In this document: positions 46,690-56,590 of the stretch, in pieces | How the letters are laid out: the number at the start of each line of letters is the position of its first letter | How positions within the stretch are numbered: position 1 is the stretch's first letter | Assembly (NCBI GenBank): GCA_037482215.1 | Contig: CP148074.1 | Span: forward strand, 868,001-932,000 | DNA: 64,000 nt | Source of the DNA: Pseudomonas mendocina | GTDB taxonomy: Bacteria; Pseudomonadota; Gammaproteobacteria; Pseudomonadales; Pseudomonadaceae | Reading direction: 5' to 3' | Notes under the pieces: model-generated | Told to the model about the DNA's origin: nothing | Seen by the model: the letters and a program-made list of their open reading frames with translations, nothing else | The model's database searches: none | Made by a program: the position numbers and the translations under genes

Positions 46690-47795
46690 TTCGCATACTC
46701 CTGATTACGTTGTTTTTTCCAGGCCCGTCCGACAATGACGATCAGGCTCACGGCAGTCAGCGGAATAACATAACCGAGCATGGCATGGGACAGCGTGGTG
46801 GCGAATGCTTGCCCCGTTGAGCTGGTGATGAGGTACGCCGTGTAGGCCACGTAGTACGCCAGGAATAGCAGGCCCTCCCAGCGATTGATGCAGTAGCCCG
46901 CAAAGAAAATCGGCAGGCATGCTAGGGCGACACCGATCATTACCGGGAAGTCAAAGGCCAGTGCGTTTGCAGAAACATTAATCGGCAAGGGGGCCACTAG
47001 AGCTGACAGGCCCAATACACACAGCAGGTTGAAAATATTACTGCCGACGATATTGCCTACAGCGATATCCCGTTCCCCTTTAAAGGCCGCCAGTAATGAC
47101 GTGGCCAGTTCAGGCAGCGAGGTGCCCACTGCGACTACTGTGAGGCCGATCACCAGTTCGGAAATCCCCAGCGCCCGGGCCAGGGTGATGGCGCCTTCAA
47201 CCAGAAAGTTGGATCCAACAACGAGTAGTACAAGACCGACAACGATGAGAGACAGGTTGATCAGCCAGGCATTTGGCTTTTTGCTCTTTGTGTCGCCGAA
47301 CTCCTTTGCAAACTCATCATTTGCGTCGGCTGCGCTGTTAGCGTCGCGTCGGCTGTAATAAATGAGGAAGGCGGTGTAGGCAATGATTCCGGCAAACAAA
47401 ATGGCGCCGTCAATTTTTCCCAGCTGGCCGTCCCATGCCAGTGCAAAGGTGAGGAGGCTGGCTCCGATCATGATGGGCACATCCAGCCGTATCAGTTGGC
47501 GCGAGACCAGCAAGGGGGCAACCAGTGCGGTAAGACCGAGAATCAGCAGGACGTTGGCGATGTTGCTACCGACCACGTTGCCGATGGCAAGGTCGCCGCT
47601 GCCTTCTACCGCAGCTTGTACGCTGACAGCGGTTTCCGGAGCGCTGGTGCCGAAGGCAACCACGGTAAGGCCAATGATTAGCGGGGGGATGCCCAGCTGT
47701 GCGGCTAGTTTCGCGGCTCCGCGCACCAGAACTTCAGCGCCAGCGACCAGTAAAGCGATCCCGGCTACCAGATACACAAAGGTCATAATGGTCAT
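46686..47795 (-). CDS. Calcium/sodium antiporter, YrbG-type CaCA family
   Basis: A 369-residue inner-membrane exchanger with two inverted homologous halves. Each carries the alpha-repeat: GNVVGSNIANVLLILGLTAL in the first and GNIVGSNIFNLLCVLGLSAL in the second, with GTSAPE and GTSLPE preceding them. About ten membrane segments. It follows a short RlpA-like gene by 26 bases and is overlapped by the PcaC-like gene, so three minus-strand genes appear co-transcribed. Confidence 0.9.
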   Translation of the reverse strand: MTIMTFVYLVAGIALLVAGAEVLVRGAAKLAAQLGIPPLIIGLTVVAFGTSAPETAVSVQAAVEGSGDLAIGNVVGSNIANVLLILGLTALVAPLLVSRQLIRLDVPIMIGASLLTFALAWDGQLGKIDGAILFAGIIAYTAFLIYYSRRDANSAADANDEFAKEFGDTKSKKPNAWLINLSLIVVGLVLLVVGSNFLVEGAITLARALGISELVIGLTVVAVGTSLPELATSLLAAFKGERDIAVGNIVGSNIFNLLCVLGLSALVAPLPINVSANALAFDFPVMIGVALACLPIFFAGYCINRWEGLLFLAYYVAYTAYLITSSTGQAFATTLSHAMLGYVIPLTAVSLIVIVGRAWKKQRNQEYAK

Positions 47796-47821
47796 GCGTG
47801 TTTCCTGATCGTGTTGGCAGA

Positions 47822-48178
47822 CTAATTGAGGGGCTGAATCCTAACGGGGGCTATGCCGTCTCTGAGCATATCCAACTCTTTTGCGGCTTGGTACGAAAGA
47901 TCAATGATCCGCTTGCGTATGTGAGGGCCGCGATCATTGATACGCACCACCACGCTTTTGTTGTTGCGCAGGTTGGTGACGCGAACCTTGGTACCAAATG
48001 GCAGGGTGCGGTGGGCGGCCGTAAGGGCATATTGATTAAAAGGCTCACCGCTGGCCGTTTTTTTGCCATGGTGCTGCGCGCCATAGTAAGACGCCATGCC
48101 CTCATCTGATGAGCCAGGGCCAAGTGTGGAGCACGCAGTTAAAGCAAGGCTAATCAGGATGAGTAGCAGTAGGCGCAT
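47822..48178 (-). CDS. Short RlpA-like double-psi beta-barrel lipoprotein
   Basis: A 118-residue lipoprotein (LTAC, Cys16) consisting of only an RlpA-type DPBB domain: [37 protein letters not shown] and VRINDRGPH. Glu45 and His56 align with the catalytic pair of RlpA, so glycan cleavage is possible. Unlike RlpA at 19350-20360 it lacks the SPOR domain and linker. AGAGGA lies six bases before the ATG at 48178. It sits just after gatB on the same strand, separated by a strong hairpin. Confidence 0.88.
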   Translation of the reverse strand: MRLLLLILISLALTACSTLGPGSSDEGMASYYGAQHHGKKTASGEPFNQYALTAAHRTLPFGTKVRVTNLRNNKSVVVRINDRGPHIRKRIIDLSYQAAKELDMLRDGIAPVRIQPLN

Positions 48179-48208
48179 AGTCATTCCTCTGTAATTTGCC
48201 GGGCGCAG

Positions 48209-48246
48209 ATAGCACAACGCCGGGCGAGCCCGGCGTTGTGCGCTAT
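48209..48246 (-). terminator. Strong hairpin downstream of gatB
   Basis: ATAGCACAACGCCGGG pairs with CCCGGCGTTGTGCGCTAT around a short GCGAG loop, with only a two-base bulge. It follows the gatB stop by under ten bases. There is no clear T tract, so it probably protects or ends the gatCAB message without being a classical intrinsic terminator. Confidence 0.65.
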
Positions 48247-48254
48247 GGAACAGC

Positions 48255-49703
48255 TTAACCTTCGAGTTTCTTCTTCAGAAGTTCGTTCACTTGTCCCGGG
48301 TTGGCCTTGCCTTTGGAAGCTTTCATGGCTTGGCCGACAAAGAAACCGAACATTTTTCCGCGCTTGGCTTCATCGCTGGCGCGGTATTGCTCGACCTGCT
48401 CAGCGTTGGCTGCCAGCACTTCATCGAGCATGGCTTCAATCGCGCCACTGTCGGTGACTTGCTTGAGGCCTTTCTTCTCGATGATTTCGTCGGCAGTGGC
48501 GCCTTCGCCAGCGGCCAGCGCCTCGAAGACCATCTTGGCGATTTTGCCGCTGATGGTGTTGTCCTTGATGCGCAGGATCATGCCGCCCAGTTGTTCGGCA
48601 CTGACCGGAGACTGGTCGATTTCCAGGTTGTCTTTGTTGAGCAGGCTGGACAGCTCGCCCATCACCCAGTTGGCCGCCAGCTTGGCGTCGCCACATACCT
48701 GCTGCACGGCTTCGAAGTAGTCAGCCATTTCACGGCTGGCTGCCAGCACAGTGGCGTCGTAGGTGGACAAGCCGAACTGCGACTCAAAGCGCTCGCGCTT
48801 CTGCACCGGCAACTCCGGCAGGCTGGCGCGTACTTCGTCGAGGAAGCTTTGCTCAATCACCACCGGCAGCAGGTCAGGGCAAGGGAAGTAACGGTAGTCG
48901 TTAGCTTCTTCCTTGCTGCGCATAGAGCGGGTCTGGTCTTTGTTCGGGTCGTACAGGCGGGTTTCCTGTACCACTTTACCGCCGTCTTCGATCAGCTCGA
49001 TCTGGCGCTGCACTTCATAGTTGATGGCTTTCTCAATGAAGCGGAACGAGTTGACGTTCTTGATCTCAGCGCGGGTGCCGAATTCAGCCTGACCTTTCGG
49101 GCGCACAGAGACGTTGCAGTCGCAGCGCAGCGAGCCTTCGGCCATGTTGCCGTCGCAGATACCCAGATAGCGGACCAGTGCGTGGATAGCTTTAACGTAA
49201 GCAACGGCTTCTTTGGCGCTGCGGATATCCGGCTCAGAAACGATTTCCAGCAGTGGCGTACCGGCACGGTTCAGGTCGATGCCGCTCATGCCCTGGAAAT
49301 CTTCGTGCAGGGATTTGCCTGCGTCTTCTTCCAGGTGGGCACGGGTGATGCCGATGCGCTTGGTGGTGCCGTCCTCAAGGGTGATGTCCAGATGGCCTTT
49401 GCCAACGATGGGGTGATCCATCTGGCTGGTCTGGTAGCCCTTGGGCAGGTCTGGGTAGAAGTAGTTTTTACGGGCGAAAACGTTTGTCTCGGCAATCTCT
49501 GCATCAATTGCCAAGCCGAATTTGCAGGCCATGCGTACGGCTTCGGCGTTGAGCACCGGTAGAGTGCCGGGCATGCCGAGGTCGATCAGGCTGGCCTGAG
49601 TGTTCGGCTCGGCGCCGAAGGCGATGGCGCTGCCGGAGAAAATCTTCGATTGAGTGCTGAGCTGTGCGTGGATTTCCAGCCCGATCACGGTTTCCCATTG
49701 CAT
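48255..49703 (-). CDS. gatB: Asp-tRNA(Asn)/Glu-tRNA(Gln) amidotransferase subunit B
   Basis: A 482-residue kinase/tRNA-binding subunit of GatCAB. It begins [20 protein letters not shown] and carries the GatB signature region around [22 protein letters not shown] and [14 protein letters not shown]. The C-terminal YqeY/helical tail that binds tRNA is present. It lies 11 bases after gatA; order gatC-gatA-gatB on the minus strand, divergent from mreB as in other Pseudomonas. Confidence 0.97.
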   Translation of the reverse strand: MQWETVIGLEIHAQLSTQSKIFSGSAIAFGAEPNTQASLIDLGMPGTLPVLNAEAVRMACKFGLAIDAEIAETNVFARKNYFYPDLPKGYQTSQMDHPIVGKGHLDITLEDGTTKRIGITRAHLEEDAGKSLHEDFQGMSGIDLNRAGTPLLEIVSEPDIRSAKEAVAYVKAIHALVRYLGICDGNMAEGSLRCDCNVSVRPKGQAEFGTRAEIKNVNSFRFIEKAINYEVQRQIELIEDGGKVVQETRLYDPNKDQTRSMRSKEEANDYRYFPCPDLLPVVIEQSFLDEVRASLPELPVQKRERFESQFGLSTYDATVLAASREMADYFEAVQQVCGDAKLAANWVMGELSSLLNKDNLEIDQSPVSAEQLGGMILRIKDNTISGKIAKMVFEALAAGEGATADEIIEKKGLKQVTDSGAIEAMLDEVLAANAEQVEQYRASDEAKRGKMFGFFVGQAMKASKGKANPGQVNELLKKKLEG

Positions 49704-49714
49704 ATGAGTCTTCC

Positions 49715-51166
49715 TCAGAATCCGGTTGGGGCTTGTTTGTGCCAGTCGCTGACCGACTGATACTGGTGGGCCACGTTAAGCAGGCGGGCTTCCTGGAAGT
49801 ACGGTGCGAGCAGTTGCACGCCCACCGGCAAGCCATCGACGAAGCCAGCGGGCATCGACAGGCCGGGAATACCGGCGAGGTTGGCGGTGATGGTGTAAAT
49901 GTCTTCCAGGTAGGCCGCGACCGGATCGTTGTTCTTCTCGCCCAGTTTCCAGGCCAGGTTTGGCGTGGTTGGGCCGAGAATTACGTCAACCTCGTTGAAC
50001 GCGCCGACAAAGTCGTTCTTGATCAGGCGACGGATTTTCTGCGCCTTGAGGTAATAGGCGTCGTAGTAGCCAGCGGACAGCGCATAGGTACCGACCATGA
50101 TGCGGCGCTTAACTTCGGCACCGAAACCTTCGCCACGGGAGCGCTTGTACAGGTCTTCAAGGTTGGTCGGGTTCTCGCAGCGGTAGCCGAAGCGTACGCC
50201 GTCGAAGCGCGACAGGTTGGAGCTGGCCTCCGCCGGGGCGATTACATAATAAGCAGGGATCGCGTGTTGCATGTTCGGCAGGCTGATTTCCTTGACGGTA
50301 GCGCCGAGTTTTTTCAGCTCTTCGACTACGGCCATCACCTTGTCGGCAATGCGGCTGTCCAGACCTGCGCCGAAGTACTCTTTCGGCAGGCCGATACGCA
50401 GGCCGTTCAGCGGTTGGCTCAGTGATGCCAGATAGTCATCAACTGGCTGATCAACGCTGGTTGAGTCCTTGCTGTCGAAACCGGCCATGGTCTGCAGCAT
50501 CAGGGCGCAGTCTTCAGCCGTGCGCGCCAGTGGGCCGCCTTGGTCCAGGCTGGAGGCGTAAGCGATCATGCCCCAGCGCGAAACACGACCGTAGGTGGGC
50601 TTGATGCCGGTCAGGTTGGTCAGTGCGGCAGGCTGGCGGATCGAACCACCCGTATCGGTGCCGGTTGCAGCGGGCAAGAGGCGTGCAGCAACAGCAGCAG
50701 CGGAGCCTCCGCTGGAACCGCCCGGTACGCGGGTCAGGTCCCACGGGTTTTTTACTGGGCCATAGTGGCTGGATTCGTTAGCCGAGCCCATGGCGAATTC
50801 GTCCATGTTCAGCTTGCCGAGGGTCACAGTGCCGGCTGCGGCGAGTTTCTCAACAACAGTGGCGTTATAAGGCGCTTTAAAGTTGTAGAGAATTTTCGAG
50901 GCGCAGGTGGTCAGCACGTCTTGTGTGCAGAACAGATCTTTGTGGCCGATCGGGGCGCCGAGAAGAGGGTTGCTCTCACCGGCAGCACGGCGGGCATCAG
51001 CAGCCTTGGCCTGAGTCAACGCCAACTCTTCGGTCACGCTGATAAAGCTATTCAGTTGTGGGTCCAGCTGCTGAATACGTTGCAGCAGGTTGCGGGTCAG
51101 TTCTTCAGAAGAAAACTGTTTCTCGGCGAGTCCGCGGGCGATCTCGGCCAGAGTCAATTGATACAT
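49715..51166 (-). CDS. gatA: Asp-tRNA(Asn)/Glu-tRNA(Gln) amidotransferase subunit A
   Basis: A 483-residue amidase-signature glutaminase subunit. The catalytic triad is Lys76 (GHKDLF), Ser151 (in [15 protein letters not shown]) and Ser175 ([13 protein letters not shown]). It supplies ammonia from glutamine for the transamidation of misacylated tRNA. It follows gatC by 14 bases. Confidence 0.97.
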   Translation of the reverse strand: MYQLTLAEIARGLAEKQFSSEELTRNLLQRIQQLDPQLNSFISVTEELALTQAKAADARRAAGESNPLLGAPIGHKDLFCTQDVLTTCASKILYNFKAPYNATVVEKLAAAGTVTLGKLNMDEFAMGSANESSHYGPVKNPWDLTRVPGGSSGGSAAAVAARLLPAATGTDTGGSIRQPAALTNLTGIKPTYGRVSRWGMIAYASSLDQGGPLARTAEDCALMLQTMAGFDSKDSTSVDQPVDDYLASLSQPLNGLRIGLPKEYFGAGLDSRIADKVMAVVEELKKLGATVKEISLPNMQHAIPAYYVIAPAEASSNLSRFDGVRFGYRCENPTNLEDLYKRSRGEGFGAEVKRRIMVGTYALSAGYYDAYYLKAQKIRRLIKNDFVGAFNEVDVILGPTTPNLAWKLGEKNNDPVAAYLEDIYTITANLAGIPGLSMPAGFVDGLPVGVQLLAPYFQEARLLNVAHQYQSVSDWHKQAPTGF

Positions 51167-51180
51167 GGCGTGTCTTTCCC

Positions 51181-51468
51181 TTACTCGATGACTTTCGGAA
51201 CCAGGAATAGGCCGCTTTCAACGGCTGGGGCGATGGCCTGATAAGCGTCGCGATTGTTGCTTTCTGTGACTTGGTCCGCACGCAAACGCTGAGTGGCTTC
51301 CAGCGGATGGGACAGTGGCTCAACACCATCAGTGTTGACGGCCTGCATCTGGTCGATAAGGCCAAGAATGTTGTTCAGGGTGTCGGTGGTGGCGGGGATT
51401 TCCGCCTCGTTCAGCCCTAAACGAGCCAGATGGGCGATTTTCTCCACGTCGGAGCGCTCAAGCGCCAT
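51181..51468 (-). CDS. gatC: Asp-tRNA(Asn)/Glu-tRNA(Gln) amidotransferase subunit C
   Basis: A 95-residue GatC subunit that wraps around GatA and GatB. It begins [19 protein letters not shown] and ends with the conserved [17 protein letters not shown] precedes the ATG at 51468; longer frames upstream are not needed. First gene of gatCAB. Confidence 0.96.
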   Translation of the reverse strand: MALERSDVEKIAHLARLGLNEAEIPATTDTLNNILGLIDQMQAVNTDGVEPLSHPLEATQRLRADQVTESNNRDAYQAIAPAVESGLFLVPKVIE

Positions 51469-51632
51469 CAGAATTCTCCCTATATAGAGCGGCGCCAGTT
51501 TGGGCCGCCATTGGACAAGTAAATCGTACGCCCGCACAGATTGCAGGGAACGTAATGTGACAGGTGGCGGTCAAAGGCCGCGATGATGGCTTTAATAGCC
51601 CGTAAAGAGCGGCAATCTACCACAATGGTGCC

Positions 51633-52744
<1,112 letters not shown>

Positions 52745-52821
52745 CGTCCGTACTTTGCCTGGCTCTTATTGGGGCCGGTTATGGTTTCGCAGCAGTGTGT
52801 CTGCTGAATGACAACCCTGTA

Positions 52822-52838
52822 CATTTTGTGTACAACCA
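52822..52838. promoter_or_regulatory. Palindrome between mreB and mreC
   Basis: TGTACATTTTGTGTACA reads TGTACA, five bases, TGTACA; since TGTACA is itself a palindrome, this forms a symmetric 6-base inverted repeat. It could be an operator or part of the attenuator region; no regulator is recognised. Confidence 0.35.
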
Positions 52839-52841
52839 CTG

Positions 52842-52878
52842 AGCTGCAAGCCGGGTATTGATCCGCTTGCAGCTTTTT
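52842..52878 (+). terminator. Intrinsic terminator between mreB and mreC
   Basis: AGCTGCAAGC and GCTTGCAGCT form a 10-base perfect stem with a 13-base loop, followed by TTTTT. It ends about 20 bases before the mreC start, so mreCD must be transcribed by read-through or from their own promoter. Confidence 0.82.
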
Positions 52879-52898
52879 GTTGCTGCCGCTACGAGGAA

Positions 52899-53909
52899 TT
52901 GCCCATCAAGCCGCTATTTGCCAAAGGACCATCGCTGGGTGTGCGTCTGTTGGTGTTCACCGTTTTGTCGGTAGCGCTGATGGTGGCTGATGCGCGATTC
53001 GATGTGGTCAAACCGTTACGCGAGCAGTTGGGGCTGATTGTCGAGCCTGCTTATGTGCTTGGCCGCCTGCCTGTGACGCTATGGGAAGATGCCACCGCTG
53101 AGCTCTCTACACGCAGTGAGCTGGTTGCCGAAAATGAGCGTTTGAAAGCTGAGCAGTTGGCCATGCAGCGCCGTTTGCAAAAGCTGGCGGCCCTGACTGA
53201 GCAGAACGTGCGCTTGCGTGAGCTGCTTAATTCGGCGGCTCTGGTCGATGAGGAAGTGTTGGCCACTGAGTTGATCGGTGTGGACCCCAATCCGTTCAGC
53301 CACCGTATTCTGATCGACAAAGGCTCTAAGGATGGCGTCGTACTGGGGCAGCCTGTTTTGGATGCCCGAGGTCTTATGGGGCAGGTGGTTGAAGTCCTGC
53401 CTTATACATCCCGCGTTCTGCTGCTGACTGACAGCACCCACAGCATTCCGGTGCAGGTCAATCGCAATGGTCTGCGGGCTATTGCCAGCGGCACGGGTAA
53501 TCCTGAGCGGCTTGAGCTGCGTCACGTGGCTGATACTGCGGATATCAAAGAGGGCGATTTGCTGGTTAGCTCCGGATTGGGCCAGCGGTTCCCAGCAGGC
53601 TATCCGGTTGCCGTGGTCAGTGAAGTGATACATGACTCGGGCCAGCCTTTCGCCATTGTTCGGGCCGTGCCGACTGCCATGCTAAACCGCAGCCGCTATA
53701 TGCTGCTGGTGTTCTCTGATCCGCGTACGCCTGAGCAGCGTGCGGCTGATTCGGCCCAGGCTCAGGAGGCCTTAGATCAGGAAATTCTGCAACAGGCTTT
53801 GCCGGCTGGTCAGAACAGTTCGGCTCAACCTGCGGCTGCACCTGCTGGCGCTACCTCTGCTCCTGCAACACCTGCCGCACCGGCGAATACACCTGAGGCT
53901 GCACAATAA
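52899..53909 (+). CDS. mreC: Rod-shape-determining protein MreC
   Basis: A 336-residue periplasmic scaffold with one membrane segment (about 15-32), a coiled coil (about 60-105, SELVAENERLKAEQLAMQR) and two beta domains (VDPNPFSHRILIDKGSKDGV, VSSGLGQRFPAGYPV). The tail is Ala/Pro-rich. It binds PBP2 and activates RodA-PBP2. The start is uncertain: the best fit to the family is TTG at 52899, but GAGGA is very close to it. The mreD ATG overlaps its stop. Confidence 0.93.
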   Translation: MPIKPLFAKGPSLGVRLLVFTVLSVALMVADARFDVVKPLREQLGLIVEPAYVLGRLPVTLWEDATAELSTRSELVAENERLKAEQLAMQRRLQKLAALTEQNVRLRELLNSAALVDEEVLATELIGVDPNPFSHRILIDKGSKDGVVLGQPVLDARGLMGQVVEVLPYTSRVLLLTDSTHSIPVQVNRNGLRAIASGTGNPERLELRHVADTADIKEGDLLVSSGLGQRFPAGYPVAVVSEVIHDSGQPFAIVRAVPTAMLNRSRYMLLVFSDPRTPEQRAADSAQAQEALDQEILQQALPAGQNSSAQPAAAPAGATSAPATPAAPANTPEAAQ

Positions 53910-54394
53910 TGGCTGCACGATTGAGTAATGTCTGGTTCGTCTGGCTGACCTTAGCGGTGGCGCTGTTGCTGAGCGTTTCTGCACTGCCGGGATGGGCGGA
54001 GCCCGGCCGTCCGATGTGGATTGCCCTGTTCTTGACCTACTGGGTGCTGGCATTGCCACACCGCATTGGCATGACGACTGCCTGGTGCTTTGGCCTTCTG
54101 GCCGACGTTTTGAACGGTACGCTGTTAGGCCAAAATGCACTTACTCTGATGTTTATCACATTCCTCGTGCTGAGCCTGCATCAGCGCTTACGCATGTTCC
54201 CCATGTGGCAGCAGAGCATGGTGCTGTTGATTGTGTTTGGTCTCGCTCAACTGGTGCAGTTGTGGCTGAATGCGCTGGTTGGCAGTCGTCCGCCAACCTT
54301 AGAGTTTGTATTACCTGCGTTGATCAGTGCCTTGCTCTGGCCGTGGGTGTACGTGCTGTTGCGCATCGTGCAGATGCGTTTAAGGATCAACTGA
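53909..54394 (+). CDS. mreD: Rod-shape-determining protein MreD
   Basis: A 161-residue inner-membrane protein with about five membrane segments, including GMTTAWCFGLLADVLNGTLLGQNAL, the conserved MreD region. Its ATG overlaps the mreC stop (TAATG). It helps balance MreC activity in the elongasome. Confidence 0.95.
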   Translation: MAARLSNVWFVWLTLAVALLLSVSALPGWAEPGRPMWIALFLTYWVLALPHRIGMTTAWCFGLLADVLNGTLLGQNALTLMFITFLVLSLHQRLRMFPMWQQSMVLLIVFGLAQLVQLWLNALVGSRPPTLEFVLPALISALLWPWVYVLLRIVQMRLRIN

Positions 54395-54433
54395 TCCACG
54401 TCACATTCCTACCTTCTGACAGGGAGATGTCTT

Positions 54434-55027
54434 ATGGCGACTCTTTACCTCGCCTCCGGATCGCCACGCAGGCGTGAGTTGCTCACGCAGATTGGCGTGC
54501 CGTTTCTCCTGTTAAAAAGCAATATCGACGAATCCGTACGGGCTGGTGAGTCTGCGCAGGACTATGTCGAGCGACTGGCACGGGAAAAAGCCCAAGCGGG
54601 GCTCGGCTCCCTTGCCGAGCGTAGCGGGGCCGTGGTGCTGGGCGCTGATACCTCAGTCGTGCTGGATGGTCGCATTCTGGGCAAGCCGGTTGATCGTGCC
54701 GATGCCTTGCAGACTCTTAAAGCCCTTTCGGGCCGAAAACATCAAGTTGTAACCGCTGTCGCGTTAATCAGTGAAGATAGACTGGTTTCCCAAGTCGTCA
54801 CCAGTGAGGTCAGCTTCCGCGAATTGGACGATGCTGAGATAGAGGCTTACTGGAACACTGGCGAGCCACAGGACAAAGCGGGTAGTTATGCTATCCAGGG
54901 GCTGGCATCTATCTTCGTCAGTCATTTGCAGGGCAGTTATTCCGCGGTTGTTGGTTTGCCATTGTGTGAAACAGCTGCATTGCTCGCTGAGTTTGCAATT
55001 CCGTGCTGGCAAGTGTCGGAACATTAG
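54434..55027 (+). CDS. maf: Maf-family nucleoside triphosphate pyrophosphatase
   Basis: A 197-residue Maf/YhdE enzyme. [10 protein letters not shown] at the N-terminus and the [16 protein letters not shown] loop are diagnostic. It hydrolyses dTTP/UTP or modified nucleotides (the YhdE subgroup prefers dTTP and UTP), probably for pool cleaning. AGGGAGATG lies before the ATG. It follows mreD as in many gammaproteobacteria. Confidence 0.95.
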   Translation: MATLYLASGSPRRRELLTQIGVPFLLLKSNIDESVRAGESAQDYVERLAREKAQAGLGSLAERSGAVVLGADTSVVLDGRILGKPVDRADALQTLKALSGRKHQVVTAVALISEDRLVSQVVTSEVSFRELDDAEIEAYWNTGEPQDKAGSYAIQGLASIFVSHLQGSYSAVVGLPLCETAALLAEFAIPCWQVSEH

Positions 55028-55101
55028 CCAAGAGGTTGTTCATCGTCAGAGCCTGCTGTCGGGGCTGATGCGATGACAGCTTTACTCTGAAGAGATGAGC
55101 C

Positions 55102-56559
55102 ATGAGTGAAGAAATCCTGATCAATATCACGCCAATGGAGTCACGGGTTGCCGTGGTGGAAAACGGTGTGTTGCAGGAAGTACACGTCGAGCGTACGCAG
55201 CGGCGGGGCATCGTCGGCAATATCTATAAAGGTAAGGTTGTCCGCGTGCTGCCGGGCATGCAGGCCGCTTTTGTTGATATTGGCCTTGAGCGTGCGGCGT
55301 TCATTCATGCGGCTGAAATCTCTACTCGTGAAGGGCAGGCAGTGGAAAGCATCAGTGCCTTGGTCCACGAGGGGCAGAGTTTGGTTGTGCAAGTGACCAA
55401 AGACCCGATTGGCAGTAAAGGGGCACGGCTAACTACGCACCTGTCGATCCCTTCGCGCTACTTGGTGTACATGCCGCGTACCAGCCATGTGGGTATTTCC
55501 CTGAAGATCGAAGACGAAGTCGAGCGCGAACGCCTGAAGCAGGTGGTGGCCGACTGCATTGCAGCTGAAGGGATCGAAGAGGCTGGCGGTTTTATTCTGC
55601 GTACGGCTGCAGATGGTGCCCGTGCCGACGAAATTCTTGCTGATATCCGTTACCTGCGCAGGTTGTGGGCGCAAATCGCTACGCAGATGAAGATCGGTCC
55701 AACGCCGATGGTGATTTATGAAGATCTCAGCCTTGCATTGAGAACTTTGCGTGATTTGGTGAATCCGAAGATCGAGAAAATTCGTGTCGACTCTCGCGAG
55801 ACTTTCCAGAAGATCACCCAATTTGTAGGCGAATTGATGCCGGAAATCGCTGACCGTCTTGAGCATTACCCTGGCGAAAGGCCGATTTTCGATCTGTATG
55901 GGGTTGAGGATGAAATTCAGAAGGCCCTTGATCGTAAGGTGCCGCTGAAGTCCGGGGGGTATCTGATCATTGATCAGGCCGAGGCCATGAGCACCATTGA
56001 TGTGAATACCGGTGCGTTTGTCGGCCATCGAACTCTTGAGGAAACTATCTTCAAGACTAATCTTGAAGCAGCGACTGCCATTGCCCGACAGCTGCGACTA
56101 CGAAACCTTGGCGGAATCATCATCATCGACTTTATTGATATGGAAGATGAGGAGCATCAGCGTCAGGTACTTCGCACGCTGGAAAAGCAACTGGAGCGGG
56201 ATCACGCCAAGACCAACATCATCGGCATCACCGAACTCGGTCTGGTGCAGATGACGCGCAAGCGCACCCGTGAAAGTCTTGAGCAGATACTGTGCGAGCC
56301 TTGCAGTGCGTGCCAGGGTCGTGGCAAGTTGAAAACGGCAGAAACCACCTGCTACGAAATTTTCCGCGAAATTCTCCGTGAGGCCAGGGCTTATCAGGCA
56401 GAGGGATACCGGGTGTTGGCTAACCAGAAGGTGGTTGATCGTCTTCTGGATGAGGAGTCGGGGAATGTGGCCGATCTGGAGGCGTTTATCGGTCGCACCA
56501 TCAAATTTCAGGTTGAAACCATGTATGCACAGGATCAGTACGATGTGGTTTTACTTTAA
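55102..56559 (+). CDS. rng: Ribonuclease G
   Basis: A 485-residue endoribonuclease (also cafA) that processes the 5' end of 16S rRNA and degrades some mRNAs. It begins MSEEILINITPMESRVAV, has an S1 domain (about 35-125, GNIYKGKVVRVLPGMQAAFVD), the catalytic RNase H-like region with Asp in TIDVNTGAFVG and IDFIDMEDEEH, and the zinc-link cysteines of CEPCSAC. It lies between maf and yhdP, the classic order. Confidence 0.97.
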   Translation: MSEEILINITPMESRVAVVENGVLQEVHVERTQRRGIVGNIYKGKVVRVLPGMQAAFVDIGLERAAFIHAAEISTREGQAVESISALVHEGQSLVVQVTKDPIGSKGARLTTHLSIPSRYLVYMPRTSHVGISLKIEDEVERERLKQVVADCIAAEGIEEAGGFILRTAADGARADEILADIRYLRRLWAQIATQMKIGPTPMVIYEDLSLALRTLRDLVNPKIEKIRVDSRETFQKITQFVGELMPEIADRLEHYPGERPIFDLYGVEDEIQKALDRKVPLKSGGYLIIDQAEAMSTIDVNTGAFVGHRTLEETIFKTNLEAATAIARQLRLRNLGGIIIIDFIDMEDEEHQRQVLRTLEKQLERDHAKTNIIGITELGLVQMTRKRTRESLEQILCEPCSACQGRGKLKTAETTCYEIFREILREARAYQAEGYRVLANQKVVDRLLDEESGNVADLEAFIGRTIKFQVETMYAQDQYDVVLL

Positions 56560-56590
56560 TGGCTGCGTCCAGCGTTCAGGCCTCGTCTGA

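Noticed and set aside
48291..49562. 423-codon plus-strand open frame
   Set aside because: Antisense to gatB; product has no recognisable motif.
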